Origin: Candidatus Limimonas egerieequi
GTDB taxonomy: Bacteria; Bacillota; Clostridia; Oscillospirales; Acutalibacteraceae
Assembly (NCBI GenBank): GCA_018064455.1
Contig: JAGHVH010000031.1
Coordinates: 1-38,213, forward strand
Length of the DNA: 38,213 nucleotides
Direction of reading: 5' to 3'
Under the pieces are notes generated by a model that made no database searches, was not told the DNA's origin, and saw only the letters and a list, made by a program, of their open reading frames with translations. Below, piece by piece: positions 32,282 to 38,213 of the stretch (within the stretch, counting starts at the first letter, position 1; every line of letters starts with the position of its first letter). Both the position numbers and the translations under genes were made by a program.

Positions 32282-32769
32282 TGCTTTTATATCATGGAAG
32301 TTATGTTAAAGTTGATAAACCAGAAATAATAGAGCCTAATCGTTTATTAGATTTTGGGCCTGGGTTTTATACCACTTCAAATGAAAAGCAGGCTGAGAAT
32401 TTTGCAGCTAAGGTTGCAAAAAGAATGGATCAAAACAGTGGTGTATTGAATATATATGATTTTGATGATTCTAGCATGGGTGATTTGAAGACGCTTCGAT
32501 TTGATTCAGCAAATGGCGAATGGCTTGATTTTGTTTCGGCTAATAGGAATGGCCAATCTATTAATGATAAATACGATTTAGTAATTGGCCCAGTTGCTGA
32601 TGATGATGTATATAGAACGTTTATATTGTTTTCAACAGGAGTATTAACTAGAGAACAAACTATAGAAGCGCTTAAAGTAAAGGAACTATTTAACCAATAC
32701 GTTTTTGTTACAAACAAGGCACTTGAAAAGTTAACTTTTAACGGGGAAAAGGCGATTGAGGTGATATAA
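32281..32769 (+). CDS. DUF3990-type protein, ADP-ribosyltransferase-like, possible toxin
   Basis: The GTG at 32281 overlaps the previous stop by one base. The 162-residue product matches my memory of DUF3990: YHGS near the N-terminus (H5), DFGPGFYTTSNEKQAENFA (24-42, with Y30), and GEWLDFVSANRNG in the middle. The H...Y pair resembles the NAD-binding residues of H-Y-E type ADP-ribosyltransferases, and DLVIGPVADDDVYRTF is another family mark. The third catalytic acid is not certain; late acidic residues such as E-Q in REQTIEAL are candidates. Many small ART-fold proteins in such loci are toxins or effectors. Codon use is AT-rich compared with flanking genes, suggesting transfer. Confidence 0.75.
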   Translation: MLLYHGSYVKVDKPEIIEPNRLLDFGPGFYTTSNEKQAENFAAKVAKRMDQNSGVLNIYDFDDSSMGDLKTLRFDSANGEWLDFVSANRNGQSINDKYDLVIGPVADDDVYRTFILFSTGVLTREQTIEALKVKELFNQYVFVTNKALEKLTFNGEKAIEVI

Positions 32770-32770
32770 C

Positions 32771-33013
32771 ATGTTGAATAAAGAGATGTTATCGATAAGC
32801 ACCATGTTGGCGCCACAGATTATCAATGAGATAATGGAAGCTGAGGGACTATCATTAATTGATGCGACCAAAGCGTTTTACTTTTCAAATTTGTATAAAA
32901 AAATCATGGATGAAGATACAGGGCTATGGCATTTGAGCCCAAAGGCTTTATACTTGCTCCTTAAGCAAGAACGAGAAGGTAAAGAGTATCAATTCCCGGA
33001 GGAGGCGTTTTGA
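32771..33013 (+). CDS. Small helical protein of the DUF3990 cassette
   Basis: An 80-residue all-helical protein I cannot name; the pattern LAPQIINEIMEAEGLSLIDATKAFYFSNLYKKIMDEDTGLWHLSPKALY (described around 12-60) resembles small proteins often found next to DUF3990 and DUF3791 genes. No membrane segment or metal site is seen. It starts one base after the DUF3990 stop, with GAGGTGATATAAC as ribosome site inside the previous gene. Its TGA overlaps the next ATG (TGATG). The tight coupling suggests fixed stoichiometry with its neighbours. Confidence 0.7.
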   Translation: MLNKEMLSISTMLAPQIINEIMEAEGLSLIDATKAFYFSNLYKKIMDEDTGLWHLSPKALYLLLKQEREGKEYQFPEEAF

Positions 33014-33213
33014 TGACTAAAGAAGGAATATTTTTAGTTTTCTGTTTGGAAATCTATCGCTATGCTAAGGGAATGTCTGGCAGTGAAGTCATGGCTTTGT
33101 TTGAAAAATATCGCATAGATGATTATGTGATTACATATTATGAAGCGCTTCATACGACAGGAGAAAAATACATAGTTCAAGATATTGATTTATACATCGC
33201 TGCAAGGCAGTGA
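33013..33213 (+). CDS. DUF3791-like small protein of the DUF3990 cassette
   Basis: The ATG at 33013 follows GGAGGCGTTT; the TTG at 33010 is rejected. The 66-residue product fits my memory of DUF3791: FCLEIYRYAKGMSGSEVMALFEKY, then DYVITYYEALHTTGEKYIVQDIDLYI (described around 36-62). DUF3791 genes are common beside DUF3990 in gut Firmicutes and Bacteroidetes; the function is unknown. As the last member of a coupled four-gene cassette it could be an antitoxin or chaperone. No terminator follows; the gap to 33304 holds the pduL promoter. Confidence 0.72.
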   Translation: MTKEGIFLVFCLEIYRYAKGMSGSEVMALFEKYRIDDYVITYYEALHTTGEKYIVQDIDLYIAARQ

Positions 33214-33230
33214 TATGGGATTTTGAATAG

Positions 33231-33259
33231 TTGCTTTTTGGTGGTAAACAAGGTAGAAT
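33231..33259 (+). promoter_or_regulatory. Promoter of pduL-alaX
   Basis: TTGCTT (33231-33236), 17-bp spacer and TAGAAT (33254-33259), 45 bases before the pduL start. Confidence 0.5.
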
Positions 33260-33303
33260 AACAAGCGGTATATTTTAGATTAATAATAAAAGAGGTAGAA
33301 GTA

Positions 33304-33873
33304 ATGAAAGTTTTACTTGAAACATCTGCGCGTCATGTACACGTAACTAGAGAAGTACTTGACATCCTTTTCGGTGAGGGTTATGAACTCACAAACAAGA
33401 AGGACCTCTCACAGCCAGGTCAGTTCGCTTGCGAAGAGAGAGTTGCTGTAATCGGTCCTAAGAATCAGTTCCCATCAGTTTCAATCCTTGGACCATGTCG
33501 TCCATACACACAGGTTGAAATCTCAATGTCAGAGGCTCGTACACTTGGCATCACAGCTCCAGTACGTATGTCTGGTGACCTTGAAGGTTCAGGCGGATGC
33601 AAGCTTGTTGGACCAAAGGGCGAAGTTGAAATTGACAAGGGTGTAATCGTTGCTAAGCGTCACCTCCATGCTCTTCCAGAAGAAGCAAAAGAGCTTGGCG
33701 TAGAAGATGGCGAAATCATCAAAATCAAGGTTGATTCAGACGGCCGTTCTCTCATCTTTGATGACGTAATCGCAAGAGTAACAACAACATCAGGTCTTGC
33801 AATTCACATCGATACAGACGAAGCAAACGCATGTGGTGCAAAGCCTGGAATGATGGTAGAAGTAGTAAAATAA
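33304..33873 (+). CDS. pduL: PduL-family phosphotransacylase
   Basis: PduL swaps phosphate and CoA on acyl groups (acetyl- or propionyl-CoA to acyl phosphate) and is unrelated to Pta. The 189-residue product has the repeated barrel layout with the zinc-binding histidines in SARHVHVT (residues 8-15) and AKRHLHALPEEAKELGV (about 119-135), plus GPCRPYTQVEISMSEARTLG. Microcompartment forms carry an extra N-terminal encapsulation peptide, which is absent, and no shell genes are nearby. A cytosolic role in acetate or propionate fermentation is therefore likelier. It lies one base upstream of the alaX-like gene, with AGAGGTAGAAGT before its ATG. Confidence 0.9.
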   Translation: MKVLLETSARHVHVTREVLDILFGEGYELTNKKDLSQPGQFACEERVAVIGPKNQFPSVSILGPCRPYTQVEISMSEARTLGITAPVRMSGDLEGSGGCKLVGPKGEVEIDKGVIVAKRHLHALPEEAKELGVEDGEIIKIKVDSDGRSLIFDDVIARVTTTSGLAIHIDTDEANACGAKPGMMVEVVK

Positions 33874-33874
33874 T

Positions 33875-35047
33875 ATGAGTGATAGAGCAACAATAAAGCT
33901 CTATGATGAAAATAGCTATGAGAAAGAGTTCACCGCCACTGTGCAGAGCTGTACTGTGTGCGGTGATTTTTTCAAAGTTGTACTTGATAGGACAGCCTTC
34001 TTCCCAGAGGCTGGTGGCCAAATAGGAGACAACGGATTTTTCATCGTAGACGGCAAAGAGATAGAGGTATTCGATACCCAAATCGTTGAAAACGTAATAG
34101 AGCATTACACCAAGGAAGAAATCAAAGAAAACACAACCATTACTGGTAAACTTGATTGGATTCCAAGACATACAAAAATGCAAAACCACACTGGTGAGCA
34201 TATTGTCTCAGGCATCATTAACAGGAAGTATGGTTTTGATAACATCGGTTTCCACTTAGGTCGCGATGATATAACTTGTGACTATAACGGTGCACTCACT
34301 TGGGAGCAGGTAAAAGAGATTGAAGTACTCTCAAATGAAGCTGTCTTTGAGGGCCACGAGATTACAACTTGGTACCCAGACCCAGCTGACTTGTCAAAGT
34401 ATGAGTACCGTGCAAAACTTGATTTGACTGAAGGCGTACGCCTTGTAAAAATCGACGGAGTCGACCTCTGTGCGTGCTGCGCACCACATGTGAAGAATAC
34501 CGCCGAGGTAGGCCTTATCAAAATCGTTAATATTGAAAAGTCACATGGCGGCACAAGACTTCACTTGCGCTGCGGTCGCACCGCACTCACAGACTACGAC
34601 GAAAAGCAAGTGCAAGTACTCAAGGTACAGGACTTGCTCTCCGCACGTCAGTACGAGGTTGGTGACTGCGTCGAGCAACTTCAAAAGGCAAACAAGCACC
34701 TTGAGTGGGAGCGGGCACGCATGTCCGAAAAGGTTGCCCTCATAGGCCTTCAAAGCATTGAAAAGCAAAATGGCAACCTTGTCATGGAACTCGATGCTGC
34801 AGACACAGATGCGCTCCTTGCTTTTGCTAATGGTGGCCGTGAAAAAGTATCAGGCCTATTTGTTGCTCTTACAAAATCTGGTGAAGGTTTCAGATACATG
34901 ATCACATCAGGTGACAGTAGCATCAAACTTTCCCAGATGGCCAAAGAAATCAACGCTGCCCTAAATGGCCGTGGTGGCGGAAAAGATGATATGATTCAAG
35001 GCATGTTCAACACGGACCTTGATTCAATCACCAAATACTTCAGCTAA
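33875..35047 (+). CDS. Alanyl-tRNA editing protein (AlaX-L type with DHHA1 domain)
   Basis: AlaX proteins hydrolyse mischarged Ser- or Gly-tRNA(Ala) in trans. The 390-residue product has the AlaRS beta-barrel part (TAFFPEAGGQIGDNG, about 36-50), the editing site HTKMQNHTGEHIVSG with its HxxxH zinc pair (about 89-103), and CACCAPHVKNTAEVG with further zinc ligands. A coiled linker (about 235-285) leads to a C-terminal DHHA1 domain with the Gly-rich NGRGGGKDDMIQG. There is no synthetase catalytic domain. It starts one base after pduL, and a hairpin terminator of the repeated family follows its stop. Confidence 0.9.
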   Translation: MSDRATIKLYDENSYEKEFTATVQSCTVCGDFFKVVLDRTAFFPEAGGQIGDNGFFIVDGKEIEVFDTQIVENVIEHYTKEEIKENTTITGKLDWIPRHTKMQNHTGEHIVSGIINRKYGFDNIGFHLGRDDITCDYNGALTWEQVKEIEVLSNEAVFEGHEITTWYPDPADLSKYEYRAKLDLTEGVRLVKIDGVDLCACCAPHVKNTAEVGLIKIVNIEKSHGGTRLHLRCGRTALTDYDEKQVQVLKVQDLLSARQYEVGDCVEQLQKANKHLEWERARMSEKVALIGLQSIEKQNGNLVMELDAADTDALLAFANGGREKVSGLFVALTKSGEGFRYMITSGDSSIKLSQMAKEINAALNGRGGGKDDMIQGMFNTDLDSITKYFS

Positions 35048-35066
35048 ACAAATAACTAAACAAAAT

Positions 35067-35100
35067 GCTCCAGGAGTTGCCACTCCTGGAGCTTGTTTTT
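35067..35100. repeat. Terminator-like 26-bp hairpin repeat, copy 1
   Basis: GCTCCAGGAGT-TGCC-ACTCCTGGAGC (35067-35092) is followed by TTGTTTTT. It lies 20 bases after the alaX-like stop and probably terminates pduL-alaX. The same 26 bases, with a shared CAAAAT flank, recur at 35594-35619 and, inverted, at 37587-37612. Confidence 0.93.
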
Positions 35101-35201
35101 ACCGTTCGTCACGAATTCCCTACCGCTCGTAGATATTCTTTGACTTTTACATTTTAGATGGTTCATAATATAATTGTTTTGAATTGTCGTATTACATTGT
35201 G

Positions 35202-35230
35202 TTGACAAAGTAAGACAAAATAAATATACT
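35202..35230 (+). promoter_or_regulatory. Promoter and possible operator of the relB-like gene
   Basis: TTGACA (35202-35207), 17-bp spacer and TATACT (35225-35230). Broken inverted repeats surround the -35: TTGTC (35184-35188) with GACAA (35214-35218), and TTAC (35192-35195) with GTAA (35210-35213). These could bind the RelB-like product, since such antitoxins usually repress their own promoter. Confidence 0.65.
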
Positions 35231-35251
35231 TTTAGAGAGGGAGTTGATAGT

Positions 35252-35572
35252 ATGGCAAATGATATTAATGCTGCAACATCACCAAAAACAGCAATATTCC
35301 AAATGCGAATTAATCCAGATATTAAAATGCAAGTTGAAGAAATATATGCTAGGTGTGGTTTAACACTAACAGATGCAATTAATATTTTTATCCAACAATC
35401 TATTAATGCCGAAGGGCTACCTTTCATTGTCACACAAAATACTAAAGAAGCATTGAAGGAACAAGCTATTGGCAGATTAATGCTTGATCTTAAGAAGGGT
35501 GAAAATGATTTAGATAATGGTAACACCCTTCCAATCGAGGAAGTCTGTGAACGCTTTGGTATTACTTTGTGA
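35252..35572 (+). CDS. Solitary RelB/DinJ-family antitoxin
   Basis: The 106-residue product has the ribbon-helix-helix start of RelB/DinJ antitoxins: TAIFQMRINPDIKMQVEEIYARCGLTLTDAINIFI (described around 13-47), then the usual GLPFIV. The C-terminal half (about 65-106), acidic and helical, is where a toxin would be held. No RelE/YafQ/ParE-like toxin gene follows: 17 bases after the stop comes a hairpin repeat and then htpG on the other strand. GAGAGGGAGTTGATAGT precedes the ATG. The gene is flanked by two same-orientation copies of the hairpin repeat. It may regulate a toxin elsewhere or be an orphan remnant. Confidence 0.85.
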   Translation: MANDINAATSPKTAIFQMRINPDIKMQVEEIYARCGLTLTDAINIFIQQSINAEGLPFIVTQNTKEALKEQAIGRLMLDLKKGENDLDNGNTLPIEEVCERFGITL

Positions 35573-35593
35573 GAATTGTTTTTTCGGCAAAAT

Positions 35594-35627
35594 GCTCCAG
35601 GAGTTGCCACTCCTGGAGCTTGTTTTT
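35594..35627. repeat. Terminator-like 26-bp hairpin repeat, copy 2
   Basis: The same 26 bases as copy 1 (35594-35619), followed by TTGTTTTTT. It stands between the converging relB-like and htpG genes and can serve both, as CATTTTGCC on the other side gives a T run on the minus strand. Confidence 0.93.
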
Positions 35628-37513
35628 TAGTTGCCGAAAAGGCTACAGATTGTATCTGTATATTCAGTTGGATTATCAATTGGAAGACCAGCAATAAGCT
35701 TTGCCTGGTTATAGAGTATGTTAACATACTTCTTAGCCTTTTCAGGGTCAACGACACGCGCTGTGTCGAGTGCCATAAAGGCGTCGTGATCAACATTGAT
35801 TTCGAGAATCCTCTTTGCCTTAACGCCCATCTCTGGCTGCATGGCACTGAAGTATCTCTCCATCTCAAACGTTACACCGTCGCCTGAACTGATGCATACT
35901 GGGTGGCTCTTGAGTCTTGTTGATGCCTTAACCTCATCAATCTTGTCGCCAAGTGTTTCCTTGATGAAATCAAATGCATCCTTGTGCTCGCCAGTTACGT
36001 CCTCTTTCTTCTCGTCCTCAAGTCCAAGGTCATTGTCGTTGATTGAACGGAACTCCTTTTCACAGGACATTCTGAGCATATCAGGAAGGAACTCATCACC
36101 TGGATCAACCAAGTAAAGGATTTCCATATCGTGATCCTTGATAATTTCTGTCTGTGGAAGGTTATCAACCGAAACAACTGATTCACCAGTTGCATAGTAG
36201 ATGTACTTCTGGTCATCCTTCATACGCTCAACGTATTCACCCAGAGTAACTAACTTCTTCTCTGTTGAAGAATAGAAGAGGAGCAAATCAGAAAGTAGTT
36301 CTGCGTTTGCACCATAGCCGTCAAGGATTGACACCTTGAGGTGACGGCCGAAGTGCTTGAAGAACTCCTCGTACTTTTCACGATCGTTCTCAAGAAGTTT
36401 CTTGAGTTCTGCCTTAACCTTTTTCTCAATATGGTTTTCAATTGCCTTGAGCTGTCTGTCATGCTGAAGCATCTCACGGCTGATGTTGAGGCTCAAATCA
36501 GGTGACTCAACAACACCACGAATAAAGTTAAATGAATCAGGAACAAGGTCAGCGCACTTGTCCATAATCATAACGCCTGCGCTATAGAGCTGAAGTCCCT
36601 TTTCATAATCTGGTGTATAGTAGCCCATGTTTGGCTGCTGTGGAATAAAGAGCAAAGCCTCATATGAAACAGTACCCTCTGTTGAAATTGGAATAACTGC
36701 TACTGGGTCATTCTGATCCATGAACTGCTCTTTGTAATATGCAAAGTACTCTTCCTCAGTTACATCCTTTTTCTTCTTGTGCCAGATTGGAACCATAGAG
36801 TTGAGGACTTCCATCTCATAAACTTCCTCATACTCTGGCTTGTCCTCAGGTGAGCCCTCTTTTACTCTGCTATGTGGCATTGCAAGCTCAATTGGGAAGC
36901 GGATGTAATCTGAATACTTCTTAACAAGGCTCTCCAAAGTGTACTCGCGAAGATACTTTGAATATTCATTTGCCTCTTCGCCGTCCTCTTTGATGTGCAT
37001 GATGATATCTGTACCAACGCCATCGCGCTCACAAGGCTCAACGATGTATCCATCTACGCCTTCTGATTCCCAGCGATATGCCTGGTCCTCACCATACTTC
37101 TTGGAAATAACTGTAATCTTGTCAGCTACCATGAATGCAGAATAGAAACCTACACCAAACTGACCGATGATATCAGTGTCGCCCTTCTCTTCGCCATTCT
37201 CCTGGCGGAACTTAAAGCTACCACTGTTTGCAATAACACCAAGATTGTTTTCAAGTTCATCCTGGTTCATGCCGATACCGTTATCTGTAACGGTAATAAG
37301 GCGATTCTCCTTATCAAGTGTCAAAGTAATCTTGAAGTCCTCACGCTTCATATTTATTTTGTCATCTGTAAGGCTTAGGAATGCAAGCTTGTCGATAGCA
37401 TCGCTTGCGTTAGAAATGATTTCGCGGAGGAAAATTTCCTTATGGGTATAGATGGAATTGATCATCATATCCATAAGTCGTTTTGATTCAGCTTTAAATT
37501 GCTTTTTACGCAT
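35627..37513 (-). CDS. htpG: Chaperone HtpG (bacterial Hsp90)
   Basis: ATP-dependent homodimeric chaperone of the cytosol. The 628-residue product has full family length. The N-terminal GHKL ATPase shows EIISNASDAIDKL (E and N), TDNGIGMNQDEL (D and G1 box) and GQFGVGFYSAFMVADKI (G2 box). The middle domain has GVVESPDLSLNISREMLQ with the ATP-sensing Arg, and the C-terminal dimer domain follows. The AAAGGAGATCTTTAAAG site precedes the ATG. It has its own promoter and ends at a hairpin repeat. I see no CIRCE element upstream, so HrcA control is not indicated. Confidence 0.97.
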   Translation of the reverse strand: MRKKQFKAESKRLMDMMINSIYTHKEIFLREIISNASDAIDKLAFLSLTDDKINMKREDFKITLTLDKENRLITVTDNGIGMNQDELENNLGVIANSGSFKFRQENGEEKGDTDIIGQFGVGFYSAFMVADKITVISKKYGEDQAYRWESEGVDGYIVEPCERDGVGTDIIMHIKEDGEEANEYSKYLREYTLESLVKKYSDYIRFPIELAMPHSRVKEGSPEDKPEYEEVYEMEVLNSMVPIWHKKKKDVTEEEYFAYYKEQFMDQNDPVAVIPISTEGTVSYEALLFIPQQPNMGYYTPDYEKGLQLYSAGVMIMDKCADLVPDSFNFIRGVVESPDLSLNISREMLQHDRQLKAIENHIEKKVKAELKKLLENDREKYEEFFKHFGRHLKVSILDGYGANAELLSDLLLFYSSTEKKLVTLGEYVERMKDDQKYIYYATGESVVSVDNLPQTEIIKDHDMEILYLVDPGDEFLPDMLRMSCEKEFRSINDNDLGLEDEKKEDVTGEHKDAFDFIKETLGDKIDEVKASTRLKSHPVCISSGDGVTFEMERYFSAMQPEMGVKAKRILEINVDHDAFMALDTARVVDPEKAKKYVNILYNQAKLIAGLPIDNPTEYTDTICSLFGN

Positions 37514-37552
37514 CTTTAAAGATCTCCTTTTTCATTTAAAATTAACTAATAC

Positions 37553-37580
37553 ATAATACCACATATCAAATATATGTCAA
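37553..37580 (-). promoter_or_regulatory. Promoter of htpG with a palindrome
   Basis: On the minus strand TTGACA (37575-37580), 16-bp spacer and TATTAT (37553-37558). The inverted repeat ACATAT-CAAAT-ATATGT (37561-37577) covers the spacer and part of the -35 and could be an operator of unknown regulator. Confidence 0.6.
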
Positions 37581-37586
37581 AAATAA

Positions 37587-37620
37587 GCTCCAGGAGTGGC
37601 AACTCCTGGAGCATTTTGTT
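37587..37620. repeat. Terminator-like 26-bp hairpin repeat, copy 3 (inverted)
   Basis: The reverse complement of copies 1 and 2 (37587-37612), sharing their CAAAAT and CTT flanks. On the minus strand it follows the hypB stop by 13 bases and is followed by TTATTTTTG, so it probably terminates hypB. It lies just upstream of the htpG promoter. Confidence 0.92.
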
Positions 37621-37625
37621 TTGTG

Positions 37626-38213
37626 TTAGGCTTGTTTCCAAGCCTCGATTTCGCGCTCAAGCCAAGCGCAGAGTTCATCGACGCCTTCTCCAGTCTTGGC
37701 GGAGATAGGGATGATGTCGAGTGAAGGGTTGCGCATGAGCGCGTTCTGTTTGCACTTGTCGATGTCGAAAGTGAAGTAAGGAGCAACGTCAATCTTGTTG
37801 ATGACAAGGAGGTCAGATACCTGATACATAAGTGGGTATTTGAGTGGCTTGTCATCGCCCTCTGGAACAGAGAGGATTGTAAGGTTCTTGACTGAACCTG
37901 TATCGAACTCGGCAGGGCAAACAAGGTTACCAACGTTTTCAAGGATTAAAAAGTCGAAGTCCTCATCAAGGCCTTCGATGCCTTGACGTGTCATCTCGGC
38001 TGTGAGGTGGCACATGCCGCCTGTATGGAGCTGGATGGCCTTGGCACCGATGGATGTGATAGTTGCAGCGTCGACGTCAGAGTCGATGTCTGCCTCCATA
38101 ACACCAATCTTGTACTTTTCTGCAAGGCGTGGAATAACCTGTGTCAAAGTTGTTGTTTTACCAGAACCAGGGGATGACATGATGTTCAAAAAGAAGGTGC
38201 CTTTCTTTTTAAG
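37626..38213 (-). CDS. hypB: Hydrogenase/urease nickel-incorporation GTPase HypB (partial)
   Basis: HypB is the SIMIBI-class GTPase that delivers nickel to NiFe hydrogenase precursors with HypA. The reading frame stays open to the window edge (38213), so the N-terminus is missing; the visible part is about 195 residues. It begins FFLNIMSSPGSGKTT (P-loop), then EADIDSDVDA, the GGMCH and ENVGNLVCPAEFDTG segments with the metal-binding Cys and His, VINKIDV (the NKxD guanine motif), and ISAKTGEGVDEL. A TTG within the frame at 38189 is not taken as the start, because homologues extend upstream. It suggests a NiFe hydrogenase, or urease, elsewhere in the genome. Confidence 0.95.
   Translation of the reverse strand, partial: LKKKGTFFLNIMSSPGSGKTTTLTQVIPRLAEKYKIGVMEADIDSDVDAATITSIGAKAIQLHTGGMCHLTAEMTRQGIEGLDEDFDFLILENVGNLVCPAEFDTGSVKNLTILSVPEGDDKPLKYPLMYQVSDLLVINKIDVAPYFTFDIDKCKQNALMRNPSLDIIPISAKTGEGVDELCAWLEREIEAWKQA

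Noticed and set aside
35067-37612. CRISPR-like repeats
   Set aside because: Only three copies, irregularly spaced by genes, one inverted, each placed as a terminator.

Overview
The window is bacterial chromosome, most likely from an anaerobic gut or rumen member of the Clostridia (Bacillota). The evidence is indirect: strictly anaerobic class III ribonucleotide reductase, a dockerin and a cohesin-like protein side by side, a holB-ricT pair, a YlbF-family gene, Firmicutes-style ribosomal leaders and strong TTGACA/TATAAT promoters. I do not assign a genus.

Layout. 1-200: 3' end of a 23S rRNA gene, followed directly by a terminator with no 5S gene. 209-2890: ylbF-like gene and a large flavin/Fe-S/FAD enoate-reductase-like enzyme, divergently transcribed from promoters that share one palindromic -35 hexamer. 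2990-3130: a likely small RNA gene. 3235-6660: a secreted dockerin-bearing N-acetylglucosaminidase-like enzyme and a membrane-anchored cohesin-like protein. 6730-10550: rpmG-secE-nusG, rplK-rplA and rplJ-rplL, with structured leaders. 10622-12070: a free-standing FAD oxidoreductase. 12074-20500: one compact operon gltX-glnS-metY-GPH symporter-metA-metallophosphoesterase, combining charging of Glu/Gln tRNA with the O-acetylhomoserine route to methionine/homocysteine. 20501-28150 (minus strand): two membrane proteins (one an MFS exporter with a Met-rich external insert), then membrane protein-holB-ricT-greA-lysS. 28210-31490: NrdR-controlled anaerobic ribonucleotide reductase operon. 31490-33213: gene-free structured stretch, then an AT-rich four-gene cassette with a DUF3990-type (ADP-ribosyltransferase-like) protein. 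33231-35100: pduL-alaX. 35202-35572: solitary RelB/DinJ antitoxin. 35594-38213 (minus strand): htpG and a partial hypB. Three copies of one 26-bp hairpin lie in the last 3 kb.

The strongest candidates for something undescribed are: (1) the class III ribonucleotide reductase, in which the glycyl-radical segment is not at the end of NrdD but is a separate 56-residue protein with its own ribosome binding site, between nrdD and nrdG; (2) the four-gene DUF3990 cassette, which has the coupled small-gene layout of a toxin-antitoxin or defence module; (3) the adjacent dockerin and cohesin-like genes, which suggest a one-enzyme, one-scaffold 'mini-cellulosome' that tethers a peptidoglycan hydrolase to the membrane.

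Domain and family names come from recognising motifs by eye. No database search or structure prediction was run.
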